Shown here: positions 17,719 to 26,023 of the stretch, one piece after another | Position numbering within the stretch: position 1 is the first letter of the stretch | How the letters are laid out: each line of letters starts with the position of its first letter | Source of the DNA: Dehalobacter sp. DCA | GTDB lineage: Bacteria > Bacillota > Desulfitobacteriia > Desulfitobacteriales > Syntrophobotulaceae | Length of the DNA: 64,000 nt | Assembly: GCF_000305775.1 (NCBI RefSeq) | Contig: NC_018866.1 | Span: 372,001-436,000 of the forward strand | Direction: 5' to 3' | Made by a program: the position numbers and the translations under genes | Notes under the pieces: model-generated | The model's database searches: none | Seen by the model: only the letters and a program-made list of their open reading frames with translations | Told to the model about the DNA's origin: nothing

Positions 17719-18570
17719 GTGAGTAGTCCATGCAGCAGTTGTTCAACAGCTTCAACCTGCTCCGGCAGCTGTTCCTCAGTTCCGGAACTTACTGAAGCTC
17801 AAAAATTAAGCAATATTAAAAATGTTGTCGCAGTCATGAGCGGCAAGGGTGGAGTCGGGAAATCCTCTGTAACGAGCATGCTTGCTGTAAGCCTGATGCG
17901 TCAGGGCTATAAAGTCGGCATTCTCGATGCGGATATCACAGGACCCAGCATTCCGAAGATTTTTGGTCTCAAAGACAAAGCAAGTGCCGCTGAAAAGGGG
18001 ATTATGCCGGTCGAATCCATGAGTGGCATCAAGATTGTTTCTCTGAATCTTATGCTCGAAAATGAGGATGATCCTGTGATTTGGAGAGGTCCGGTCATTT
18101 CCCAACTGGTGAAACAGTTCTGGACGGATGTGATCTGGGGAGAACTTGATTACCTGCTGATTGACTTGCCTCCGGGAACCGGTGATGTGCCGATCTCCGT
18201 ATTGCAGTCTATTCCGGTGGATGGTTTGGTTATTGTCACAAGTCCTCAGCAGCTCGCTAACATGGTTGTCCGTAAAGCCATAAAAATGGCCACCATGTAT
18301 AAAGCTACTTTTTATGGACTTGTTGAAAATATGGCTTATATTGAATGCCCGGACTGCAACAAGCGCATTGAGATATTCGGCAAACCGGCTGGAGAGAAGG
18401 AAGCTGCGGCGAATGAAATTCCTTATCTCGGCCAATTGCCGATTGATCCAAGACTGACAGCGCTTTCCGATGAAGGGCAAGTTGAAGAATATCAGTCGGC
18501 GCTGTTTGATGTAATTGCTCAAAAAGTTGCTGCCTGCAGCAAGGAAAAAAGTCCGAAAGAAACAGCATAA
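17719..18570 (+). CDS. Mrp/NBP35-family P-loop ATPase, Fe-S carrier
   Basis: 283 residues. The N-terminus is cysteine-rich (Cys5, 8, 14, 18). The deviant Walker A GKGGVGKSS lies at 42-50, DLPPGTGD gives the switch region, and the CPDC motif (Cys210, Cys213) is the conserved pair that bridges a [4Fe-4S] cluster in the dimer. Mrp/ApbC proteins transfer Fe-S clusters to apoproteins in the cytosol. GTG 17719 has GGAGG eight bases upstream; the frame is open to ATG 17704. It probably shares a transcript with pepF, although no functional link is obvious. Confidence 0.9.
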   Translation: MSSPCSSCSTASTCSGSCSSVPELTEAQKLSNIKNVVAVMSGKGGVGKSSVTSMLAVSLMRQGYKVGILDADITGPSIPKIFGLKDKASAAEKGIMPVESMSGIKIVSLNLMLENEDDPVIWRGPVISQLVKQFWTDVIWGELDYLLIDLPPGTGDVPISVLQSIPVDGLVIVTSPQQLANMVVRKAIKMATMYKATFYGLVENMAYIECPDCNKRIEIFGKPAGEKEAAANEIPYLGQLPIDPRLTALSDEGQVEEYQSALFDVIAQKVAACSKEKSPKETA

Positions 18571-18681
18571 GTACGCAAGCAAGACTGTACAATCAGGTCC
18601 TGAAAAGGAGCCTGATTTTCTTCTGAAGCAGTCTGACTTTTAGAACAAATACGTGTATAATAAAGCGGAGGAGGTGCTAAG

Positions 18682-19935
18682 ATGAACGAAGTTTCTACCA
18701 TTCGAGATATTAGGCTGGCTGCTGACGGACAACGAAAAATAGACTGGGTAAAACAGTACATGCCGGTGTTGAATTCACTTCGGGATCAATATATTCAAGA
18801 GCGCCCGTTTGCAGGGAAAAAAATTGTCATCTGCCTTCATTTGGAAGCAAAAACCGCATACCTGGCCTTGACAATTCAGGCGGGAGGCGGGGAAGTTGCT
18901 GTGGTCGCCAGCAATCCGCTTTCTACGCAGGATGATGTGGTAGCGGCTCTGGTCGAAAACGGCATCAGGGCTCATGCCTGGCACGGTGCGACAGATGAGG
19001 AGTATAAAGTGCATATCAACAAGGCCCTCGATTTTGGGCCTGATTATATCATTGATGACGGTGGGGATCTCGTTTCAACAATTCATACCTGCCGGCGGGA
19101 ATTGATTGGCCAGGTTAGAGGTGGAGCGGAGGAGACCACAACAGGTATTCTCAGATTAAAAGCCATGTCCAGGGAAGGAAAGCTTGAATTTCCGATGATG
19201 GCCGTCAATGATGCCAGAAGCAAGTATTTATTTGACAACCGATATGGAACGGGTCAATCCGTCTGGGATGCGATTCTGCGGACAACCAATCTGGTCGTTG
19301 CAGGAAAAACGGTTTGTATCGTTGGTTATGGATGGTGCGGCAAAGGTGTGGCATTAAGAGCCAGAGGGCTTGGGGCGAAAATCATTATCTGTGAAGTTGA
19401 CCCGGTTAAAGCCAATGAGGCCTGGATGGACGGATACGAGGTCATGCCGATGAAGGAAGCCGCTTCTATGGCAGATTACTTTATTACCGTGACTGGCAAT
19501 AAAAATGTCATTACAAAAGATCATTTTGCACGGATGAAGAATGGTGCAATCCTGGCGAACGCCGGTCATTTTGATGTGGAAATCTCTAAGCAGGACCTGA
19601 GTCTTCTGGCTGTTTCCAAAAGAAAGGTCCGCCCCAACACTGAAGAATTTACCCTTGAAGACGGGAGAAAAATCTTCTTGCTTGCTGAAGGCAGACTGGT
19701 GAATTTAGCTGCAGGAGACGGCCACCCGGTGGAAGTAATGGATACGTCTTTTGCGTTGCAGGCTTTGGCCCTCGAATATCTGGTAAAAAACCAGGGGCTT
19801 GAGAACAAAGTTTTTAATGTTCCGGAACAACTGGACAATAAGGTTGCGCTGATGAAGCTTCATTCACTTGGACTGCAAATTGACAGCCTGACATCGGATC
19901 AGGCGGAATACCTAGCAGGGTGGGTAAATGAATAA
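18682..19935 (+). CDS. ahcY: Adenosylhomocysteinase
   Basis: 417 residues. It hydrolyses S-adenosylhomocysteine to adenosine and homocysteine in the methyl cycle. It has GYGWCGKGVALRARGLGA (NAD-binding Rossmann, around residues 214-231), the substrate-binding DDGGDL and ETTTGILRL, and the C-terminal HSLGLQIDSLTSDQAEYL. It lacks the extra loop of eukaryotic enzymes, as usual for clostridial and archaeal forms. The start ATG follows GGAGGAGG. Its last eight bases overlap acuA, so the two are translationally coupled. Confidence 0.95.
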   Translation: MNEVSTIRDIRLAADGQRKIDWVKQYMPVLNSLRDQYIQERPFAGKKIVICLHLEAKTAYLALTIQAGGGEVAVVASNPLSTQDDVVAALVENGIRAHAWHGATDEEYKVHINKALDFGPDYIIDDGGDLVSTIHTCRRELIGQVRGGAEETTTGILRLKAMSREGKLEFPMMAVNDARSKYLFDNRYGTGQSVWDAILRTTNLVVAGKTVCIVGYGWCGKGVALRARGLGAKIIICEVDPVKANEAWMDGYEVMPMKEAASMADYFITVTGNKNVITKDHFARMKNGAILANAGHFDVEISKQDLSLLAVSKRKVRPNTEEFTLEDGRKIFLLAEGRLVNLAAGDGHPVEVMDTSFALQALALEYLVKNQGLENKVFNVPEQLDNKVALMKLHSLGLQIDSLTSDQAEYLAGWVNE

Positions 19936-20554
19936 AGAGGAATGGATCAACATTACCTGTACTATCCAGACTTCGAAAGGGGAACTGCTGATATCCGGGG
20001 TGACATCTCCGGATATCTTGGAAAAGCTTGAAATTGACCAGCAATTAAAAGCTTTCCGTCCGGCTGCCAAACAAAAAAAAGCCATTGTTGAGATCAGCTG
20101 TCTTCCACAGGGAAAAGTCGTCTCAGCCCAAATCAATGGGGAGCTGGTCGGCTATATTACGTTTCATCCGCCGGATGAATTTGAACGGTGGTCATCCGGA
20201 CAAGACAAAGTTCTGGAGCTCGGAGCGATTGAAGTGTCTCCGCGCTACCGCAATTATGGGGTAGCCCGCAGGATGCTGGAAGCTGCTTTCGGTGACGAAA
20301 AAATGGAAGACTATATTGTGATTGCAACAGAATATTACTGGCACTGGGATTTGGATGGAACAAACCTGCCGATTTGGGAATACAGGGAAATGATGCGCCA
20401 TCTGATGACGTACACGGATCTGCTTATTAAAGATACGGACGATGAGGAAATCACATCTCATCCAGCCAATATGCTGATGGTTCGCTATGGGAAAAATATA
20501 ACAAAAAAAATGATATACAATTTTGATCGACTTTTATTTTTAAACGGCAAATAA
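19928..20554 (+). CDS. acuA: AcuA-like protein lysine acetyltransferase (GNAT)
   Basis: 208 residues, matching the AcuA length of about 210. Recognisable AcuA features are KAFRPAAKQ near 45, VGYITFHPPDEFERWS (about 74-89), LELGAIEVSPRYRNYGVARRM with the Q/RxxGxxR/K acetyl-CoA loop, TEYYWHWDLDG, and SHPANMLMVRYGKN near the end. In Bacillus, AcuA acetylates the C-terminal lysine of AcsA and inactivates it. The acsA of this window carries that motif. The start ATG overlaps ahcY by eight bases. The acuB and acuC genes that normally accompany acuA are not next to it. Confidence 0.85.
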   Translation: MNKEEWINITCTIQTSKGELLISGVTSPDILEKLEIDQQLKAFRPAAKQKKAIVEISCLPQGKVVSAQINGELVGYITFHPPDEFERWSSGQDKVLELGAIEVSPRYRNYGVARRMLEAAFGDEKMEDYIVIATEYYWHWDLDGTNLPIWEYREMMRHLMTYTDLLIKDTDDEEITSHPANMLMVRYGKNITKKMIYNFDRLLFLNGK

Positions 20555-20695
20555 TGGTGTGGTTCTTGGTCGTCAATATCGACTGTTTTGGCCGAATTTA
20601 GCCGAAAATAATCAACTGACGGAAATAGACGATTCTTTAATCAACGAACGTTCAGTTATCTGCGGTATGAATTCGCTTTATAGTACATCTGGCTT

Positions 20696-20762
20696 TTGCA
20701 AAAAATACGGATTATGTATAAAATGATATGGAAGCTATATGTATAAAATGATGTGGAAGCTA
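20696..20762 (+). promoter_or_regulatory. Promoter region of the candidate ncRNA, with a 25-bp tandem duplication
   Basis: TTGCAA (20696-20701), 17-base spacer and TAAAAT (20719-20724) make a good sigma-A promoter. The -10 element lies in a 25-bp unit (20713-20737) repeated immediately with one mismatch (20738-20762), so a second TATAAAAT is present at 20742-20749. The duplication of a promoter segment may be regulatory or a replication slip. Confidence 0.5.
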
Positions 20763-21452
20763 ATAAAAATGAACTAGTGAAAACTAATTATATCTTAGTT
20801 TCAGATGTGTAAGGTTCCTTTGGATCATGGAGCGTTATTCTAGTGCATGAAACGGTCATTCGAGGGCGGGCCTAAGAATCCGCTAAGGGCATACCGATGA
20901 AGTTCCTGGTGGTGGCTTGGGACGCCCAGTCGTGGGCTGCTGCTGGGAGTTAAGGACAGAGGGGGATCCGCAATGGCATGTGGGCGCTACCCTTTATCCG
21001 TGGAGGCCCAGGTACGTGGTTTGAAACATAGCTACGGCTTGGGGATGAACCTGCATTAGGAAGGAACTTAGTGCAGTGTAGCCTGCCTTGAGGTGGAAAA
21101 GTTGGAAAGGCGATGATTGGTTAACTGGTGTTGGCAAACATCCGTTATACCTGCCGGAAATTCTTTTCTGCAAAAGAGGCTAGGGTGACCGGGAGTGTTA
21201 AGGAAAACTTCTAGAGCGTTTTATCGAGAAGGATTGAAGTGCGGACTAAGTGGCGATCAAGTTCTGAGAAATGGCAACATTTCAGACCAGGAGGAAGGGG
21301 AAACCGCCCTTGCAGGAAACCAAAGGGATCCTGGTGGGAAAACCTACTTGACCTAAGCCGCAACATTTACTTCTCGATATCCTACAATCCAAGGGACTTA
21401 CAGCCAATAAGTGGTTCGTAAAAAAATATACATCTCAAAGAGAGATGTATTA
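20763..21452 (+). ncRNA. Large structured non-coding RNA candidate (about 690 nt; OLE-like in size and host)
   Basis: No convincing ORF exists here on either strand, yet the DNA is G-rich and full of paired elements on the plus strand. These include GCCCA-GTCG-TGGGC (20922-20936); CTGCATTAGG-AAGGAA-CTTAGTGCAG (21051-21076, ten pairs with two wobbles); TCTG..AAATG-GCAA-CATTTCAGA (21263-21286) with a GNRA tetraloop; and ACCAGGA...TCCTGGT (21286-21335) enclosing AAGGG...CCCTT. A promoter precedes it and an intrinsic terminator closes it. It is not tmRNA, RNase P, 6S or a group II intron as far as I can see. OLE RNA (about 600 nt, anaerobic or extremophile Firmicutes) is the known class that best fits, but I cannot confirm it. 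The usual isoprenoid-gene and OapA neighbours are absent. Confidence 0.6.
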
Positions 21453-21457
21453 TTTTG
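21428..21457 (+). terminator. Terminator closing the ncRNA candidate
   Basis: ATACATCTC-AAAGA-GAGATGTAT (nine perfect pairs) followed by TATTTTG. An A run precedes the stem, so it can also act on the minus strand. Confidence 0.7.
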
Positions 21458-21486
21458 TGTACATTAGGAGGGTCTCTCTTAGGGCG

Positions 21487-21545
21487 TTAAAATAATAAAA
21501 AAGGGGTTTTGTCGGGCTGCTGTTACAGCATTCCTGCAAAACCCC
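21487..21545 (-). terminator. Terminator of the M23 peptidase-bactofilin operon
   Basis: On the minus strand GGGGTTTTG pairs with CAAAACCCC over a 25-base loop and is followed by TTTTTTATTATTTT, a strong intrinsic terminator just after the bactofilin gene. Confidence 0.75.
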
Positions 21546-21558
21546 AGGTCCGCCTTTT

Positions 21559-21975
21559 TTAGGGCTTTTCTTCAGGGGAAGAGTCATCGGGATGATCTGT
21601 ACTGTCAGAGACGATGGAACTTGTGCCGACAAAGATGGCGCCCTGGTCGATTTTAAGCTGTCTGGCGGTGATGTCCCCGTAGAGGCGGGAGGTAGGGCTT
21701 AATTCCAACAGGTCTCCGACCTTAATGTTCCCGCAGACAACACCCGTAATGGTTGCTGTAGCAGCAGAGATATTGGCTTTTACTGAGGCAGACTGACCGA
21801 TGATTAAGTCGCCCCCGACTTCAACAGTGCCTTCGAGCTTGCCGTCTATCCGAATATTGCCGCTCGATACCAAAGACCCCTTGAGTTCACAGTCTTCGGC
21901 AATGTATGTAATATTTGTGTTCGTGCTGATATTTCGGATAACCGGTTTTGTGTCGTTTTCTTTTTTACTAAACAT
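21559..21975 (-). CDS. Bactofilin (polymer-forming cytoskeletal protein)
   Basis: 138 residues. The central right-handed beta-helix repeats of the DUF583 fold are clear: LKGSLVSSGNIRIDGKLEGT, VEVGGDLIIGQSASV, GNIKVGDLLELSPTSRLYGD. Disordered polar tails lie at both ends. Bactofilins polymerise at the membrane and recruit cell-wall enzymes. ATG 21975 follows AAGGAG; the frame extends further into the upstream gene but that is not needed. It lies 16 bases behind an M23 peptidase gene, the known bactofilin-peptidase pairing. Confidence 0.92.
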   Translation of the reverse strand: MFSKKENDTKPVIRNISTNTNITYIAEDCELKGSLVSSGNIRIDGKLEGTVEVGGDLIIGQSASVKANISAATATITGVVCGNIKVGDLLELSPTSRLYGDITARQLKIDQGAIFVGTSSIVSDSTDHPDDSSPEEKP

Positions 21976-21991
21976 TCTTAGCCGCTCCTTT

Positions 21992-22885
21992 TTATTGCGC
22001 TTCGGTATAGGTAGTAAAGACTGTCGGATCAACGAGTTCGCCGTCAACATAGGCCTGGTAGTGAAGGTGGCTGCCGGTGCTCCGGCCGGAATTTCCGCTG
22101 TACGCGACAATCTCGCCTTTCTGAACCGTGTCTCCGACTTTGACTGTCAGTTTGGAATTATGGGCATAAAACGTTACAACGCCATAGCCGTGGTCAATCT
22201 GCACCCTTCGTCCCCAATAACCGTCATAGCCTGCATAAGTGACAGTCCCGGCAGCAACCGCCTGGACAGGTGTGCCATAATCGCAGGCAATATCAATACC
22301 GGAATGAAATTCACTGCTCCAGCCGCCAAAAGGATTGCGGCGATAGCCAAAAGGTGAGGAGATTGGGCCATTGACCGGAAGAATATTCGGTGTCCGGTTC
22401 AGCTTGTCTTTGTATTCTACGGAAGCATCATAATACTCCTGCAGGGTTTCCACATGAGAATTGAGCAGATTTGAAGCCTGATCAAGGCTTTCCGGCTCGG
22501 AATATGACTGTACGGAGTAACTGCCGCGGCTGACTTCCGTCGTACTTTTCTGCTGGATTTTAAGAATGCCAGCAATTTTAGATTCCAGTGAGGAGATGGT
22601 TAACAAGTTCTGATTGATTTCGGATGTCTTTTCATTTAATCTCGCGATTTCCAGATCCTTGGCCTGCAACTGATCTTCAAGCTTATCAACATAGGCAATT
22701 TTTTGCTGATAAACATTGATGTAATGAGCCTGGTAAATGTCATAAGCAAAAAGTCCCGTAAAAAAGATACCCAGTGCAGCTGAGCTGGTAACAATCATTT
22801 TTTTCGCTTTGACTGAAAACTGAATCTGCCGGGGTGCTTTGCCGTGGTCAGGGTGGATAATAATAATTGAGTATTTGTGCTTCAA
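21992..22885 (-). CDS. Membrane-anchored M23 (lysostaphin-like) peptidoglycan endopeptidase
   Basis: 297 residues. A cytosolic basic N-terminus and one membrane helix (about 31-50) are followed by a coiled coil (60-115) and the M23 domain (170-297). Zinc ligands are His194 and Asp198 in HSGID, and His275 in HLH; the companion YAHN motif (His242) is also present. It cuts peptide cross-links in the wall outside the membrane. TTG start 22885 lies eight bases after AGGAG. It forms an operon with bactofilin, which probably positions the enzyme. A hairpin separates it from uvrC upstream. Confidence 0.92.
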   Translation of the reverse strand: MKHKYSIIIIHPDHGKAPRQIQFSVKAKKMIVTSSAALGIFFTGLFAYDIYQAHYINVYQQKIAYVDKLEDQLQAKDLEIARLNEKTSEINQNLLTISSLESKIAGILKIQQKSTTEVSRGSYSVQSYSEPESLDQASNLLNSHVETLQEYYDASVEYKDKLNRTPNILPVNGPISSPFGYRRNPFGGWSSEFHSGIDIACDYGTPVQAVAAGTVTYAGYDGYWGRRVQIDHGYGVVTFYAHNSKLTVKVGDTVQKGEIVAYSGNSGRSTGSHLHYQAYVDGELVDPTVFTTYTEAQ

Positions 22886-22905
22886 AATATCACTCCTGAA
22901 TAAGA

Positions 22906-22945
22906 CACAAAAAACGAAAATATATTATATTTTCGCGTTTTTGTG
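22906..22945 (-). terminator. Hairpin between uvrC and the M23 gene
   Basis: ACGAAAATAT pairs with ATATTTTCG, with outer A/T pairs and a small bulge. On the minus strand a T run follows, consistent with a terminator of uvrC. Confidence 0.55.
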
Positions 22946-23062
22946 AGTCATTAATCCATTTTCTAGGATATACGTGTTTGCCTGTCTTGTCAAGGCAGGA
23001 AGAAAAATCAAACAAACATCAAAGAAATTTTTACAAGATAAAAAATAATATCATACCTGTTT

Positions 23063-24820
23063 TTACGTGTGGTGAAAGTGGTTATAGACTTCTTGGGCGG
23101 CCACTGCCGACAAACCGGACTTAATAAATTCTTCAGGTGCAGCATTTTTGATCTCATCCAAAGAATCAAAAGTTCTGAGGAGCATTCTTTTTCGTTTTGG
23201 CCCGATTCCGGGGATACCATCCAGCTCCGATGCGGTCATGTTTTTAATTCGCTGCTGCCTGTGGAAAGTGATCGCAAAACGGTGCACTTCGTCCTGGATT
23301 CGCTGGATCAGATAAAACACCTCGACTCTGGTGTCAATAGAAAGCTCACGGCCTGTTTGATTGATCAGACTGCGCGTTTCGTGCCGGTCGTTTTTAACCA
23401 TACCGGCAACAGGAATGGTCAAGCGGAGCTCCTTCAGAGCATCAAGTGCGGCTTTGACTTGTCCTTTTCCGCCATCAACCAGAATCAAATCCGGCATTGC
23501 GGATTCTTCTCTCTGCAGACGGGAATAACGGCGCCCGATAATATGCTTGAGGTAGGCAGTATCATCATTGTTGTTCGCGAGCGGAGCAATATTAAATTTG
23601 CGGTAGTTTGCCCGAAAGGGTTTTCCGGCTTTAAACTGAACCATACCCCCGACAATATTGCTGCCGAACAGTCCTGAAATATCGAAGGCTTCGATCGTAT
23701 CGGCCTGAGCGATTCCGAGAAGTTCACATAATCCTGCCATTGTTTTCTGAATCTCTTCATTTTTGTCTTTTTCCAGGTCCATCTTTTCTTTCAGAACAGT
23801 CTCAGCATTAGAGGCGGCCATTGCCAGAAGTTGTTTGGTTTTACCTTTTTTGGGTATGGTCAGAGGAAGGATGTCCATGACTGCGGTCGATTGGATTTCA
23901 GGAATACAAATCTCATCCGGAATGACCATCTCGTCCGTATAGTACTGAACCAGAAACGAAAGAAATGATTCTTCCGGTTCATCATAGTAGGCAAAGAAGA
24001 AACTGTCCCGGGTAACCAGTTTACCCTGACGAAAACAGAAGACCTGAATATTCATTAGCTCTTCATTAAACGCGTAGGCCACGATATCGCGGTTTCGCAA
24101 ATCACTTAGCGTAATATTTTGTTTTTCACTGATGGTTTTCAGGTCTTGAATCAGATCCCGGTATTCTCTGGCTGCCTCAAACTGCAGCGCTTCGGCGGCT
24201 TTGGTCATTTTTCCTTCCAGCCAGTTGATGATGCTTTTTTGATTGCCGCGGAGGAACATGGTGGCTTTATCGAGGACCTCCTGATATTGTTCAGGCTCAA
24301 TAGGATGGATACACGGACCGAGACATTGTCCAATATGATAATAAAGACAGGATTTGGTAGGGATCTGACTGCATTTGCGTAAAGGAAGCAGCCGGTTCAG
24401 CAGGCGGGCAGTTTCCCTGGCCGCTGTTGCATTGGGATAGGGACCAAAATATTTGCCGGCTTTTTTAGAAACTTTACGGGTGACAATAATCCGGGGGTGT
24501 TTTTCGGATGTAATTAATATATACGGATAAGATTTATCATCCTTCAACATAATGTTATAGTACGGGTCGTGTTTTTTGATGAGGTTGCATTCGAGCAGGA
24601 GAGCCTCAACCTCAGAAGATGTCAGGATATATTCAAAGTCGGTAATTTCACTGACAAGTTTTTGGGTCTTCTGATCATGGGACCCTGTAAAATAAGACCT
24701 TACCCGGTTTTTCAGCACCTTGGCTTTGCCAACGTAAATAATCTTACCGGCAGCATTTTTCATCAAATAAACGCCAGGATTATCCGGCAGCAATTTCAGT
24801 TTCTTTTGCAGCAAATCCAT
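23063..24820 (-). CDS. uvrC: Excinuclease ABC subunit C
   Basis: 585 residues, normal for UvrC. It makes both incisions in nucleotide excision repair with UvrA and UvrB. Domains in order are the GIY-YIG nuclease (GVYLMKNAAGKIIYVGKAK, about 16-34), a cysteine-containing linker (CLYYHIGQCLGPC), the UVR motif (about 200-235), the RNase-H-like nuclease with DGGKGQV, and C-terminal helix-hairpin-helix DGIPGIGPKRKRMLL. The ATG at 24820 or the TTG immediately before it can serve as start, after GAGGTG. uvrA and uvrB are not in the window. Confidence 0.96.
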   Translation of the reverse strand: MDLLQKKLKLLPDNPGVYLMKNAAGKIIYVGKAKVLKNRVRSYFTGSHDQKTQKLVSEITDFEYILTSSEVEALLLECNLIKKHDPYYNIMLKDDKSYPYILITSEKHPRIIVTRKVSKKAGKYFGPYPNATAARETARLLNRLLPLRKCSQIPTKSCLYYHIGQCLGPCIHPIEPEQYQEVLDKATMFLRGNQKSIINWLEGKMTKAAEALQFEAAREYRDLIQDLKTISEKQNITLSDLRNRDIVAYAFNEELMNIQVFCFRQGKLVTRDSFFFAYYDEPEESFLSFLVQYYTDEMVIPDEICIPEIQSTAVMDILPLTIPKKGKTKQLLAMAASNAETVLKEKMDLEKDKNEEIQKTMAGLCELLGIAQADTIEAFDISGLFGSNIVGGMVQFKAGKPFRANYRKFNIAPLANNNDDTAYLKHIIGRRYSRLQREESAMPDLILVDGGKGQVKAALDALKELRLTIPVAGMVKNDRHETRSLINQTGRELSIDTRVEVFYLIQRIQDEVHRFAITFHRQQRIKNMTASELDGIPGIGPKRKRMLLRTFDSLDEIKNAAPEEFIKSGLSAVAAQEVYNHFHHT

Positions 24821-24918
24821 CAAAATTTTTCACCTCAGTTAAATTGTAGGGGGAATATTTAAAAGATGCAACGTCATATTCTCCAATAAATGGACGTATA
24901 TTTTCTTGGGGTGGTATT

Positions 24919-25431
24919 ATGCGCAGCAACGCCTGGGGACGTCCTCCTCAAAATGATATCTGGGGCGATATTAAAGTGCTTGCATTATGGATATTCATCG
25001 TCGGCATTGTCGGATATTTGCTATTCCCGGATTTTTTTCATAATGTTTACGATCAGCTAACCTCCGCAACTGCAAATACTGAAGAAATAGGCGAAATTAC
25101 GCTGCCAACCTCAAGTGAGGTTAAGGATACCACAACAGGGGATGGGACGGATACAACGAGTGTCTATAATTCCATCTATACTGGGGACAGTGAAATCTCA
25201 GACGGATACTGGGCGTTGTTTGTCGGCGACAACGAGTTTCAGCAACTTTCTTTGTCGTCAGAGAGCTATGCGTATATTATAAGGCTTATCGATGGAGATC
25301 GGAAAGGGGAAGCAACAAAAATATTACTGCTTTCCGCTAATGGCAATATTCACAAATACCTGGTCACGGAAGAAGTTTATAATATCCTCTTGAATTTAAA
25401 TATGATCAATAACCGTTCCGGAACAATCTAG
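24919..25431 (+). CDS. Single-pass membrane protein of unknown function
   Basis: 170 residues. A short polar N-terminus (RSNAWGRPPQNDIWGD) precedes one membrane helix (about 20-38), then a Thr/Ser/Glu-rich linker (48-85) and a C-terminal soluble domain beginning GYWALFVGDNEF. I do not recognise the family. The topology suggests the C-terminal domain lies outside the cytoplasm. It is divergent from uvrC and convergent with the DMT protein, so it stands alone. ATG 24919 follows TTGGGGTGG. Confidence 0.6.
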   Translation: MRSNAWGRPPQNDIWGDIKVLALWIFIVGIVGYLLFPDFFHNVYDQLTSATANTEEIGEITLPTSSEVKDTTTGDGTDTTSVYNSIYTGDSEISDGYWALFVGDNEFQQLSLSSESYAYIIRLIDGDRKGEATKILLLSANGNIHKYLVTEEVYNILLNLNMINNRSGTI

Positions 25432-25434
25432 TAT

Positions 25435-25878
25435 TTATTTAAACAGCAGCTTTGCCCCACCGACAAAAAGTGCAAGACCCAGCAACTGCCACGGATTCCA
25501 ACTTATTCTTTGGACCCCGAAAAGCCCAAAGTGATCAATAATGACCGCAAGGCCGACTTGTCCAAGGATAATGGCCGTCGTGGCATTGCATACACCGATT
25601 TTGGATATCGTTATGGAGACTAAGGCAACGATTCCGACACTTAACACTCCTCCCAAATAGAGATACCAAGGGATTTGCAGCCATTTATGCCCAAACATAG
25701 GTACTTTCCAAGCCAATACGGCCAGAAGGGCAATTATACTGCCAATGATGTGTACGATCAGCGTCGAAGAAAGCAAAGAAGTTTTTTGCGTCAGCTGTGA
25801 ATTCAGCGTTCCCTGCACGGCCATTGCAGCTCCGGAGATTGCTGCCAGAACAGCAGGCAGCGAAAAAAAATTTAACAT
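25435..25878 (-). CDS. DMT-superfamily membrane protein (YdcZ/DUF606 type)
   Basis: 147 residues with five hydrophobic helices. The N-terminal GAAMAVQGTLNSQL and central GVLSVGIVALVSITISKIG motifs are characteristic of the DUF606 (YdcZ) branch of drug/metabolite transporters, which are half-size and thought to pair. The substrate is unknown. A strong GGGGAGG site precedes the ATG. Its stop lies three bases from the stop of the convergent upstream gene. Confidence 0.85.
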   Translation of the reverse strand: MLNFFSLPAVLAAISGAAMAVQGTLNSQLTQKTSLLSSTLIVHIIGSIIALLAVLAWKVPMFGHKWLQIPWYLYLGGVLSVGIVALVSITISKIGVCNATTAIILGQVGLAVIIDHFGLFGVQRISWNPWQLLGLALFVGGAKLLFK

Positions 25879-26023
25879 ACTCTAACCTCCCCTAAATTGG
25901 CACATATATTAAAATAAGATTTGATGTTGGGCAAGAACACCAAGTCAGTAAAAAATATAGTAGTATTTGTTCCGTCTTACAGGGAAAAATGTTGATAAGC
26001 AGCTAATGAAAAGAGGTGGCAGA

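Noticed and set aside
17806..18582. Long antisense frame opposite the Mrp ATPase gene
   Set aside because: Shadow of a well-supported gene, no start site or domain.
21239..21421. 60-codon ORF inside the structured region
   Set aside because: Its composition follows the hairpins, it has no ribosome site, and it ends within the RNA.
20763..21452. Group II intron, tmRNA, RNase P or 6S RNA as an explanation for the structured region
   Set aside because: No domain V-like sequence, reverse transcriptase, tag ORF or class-specific core motif was recognised.
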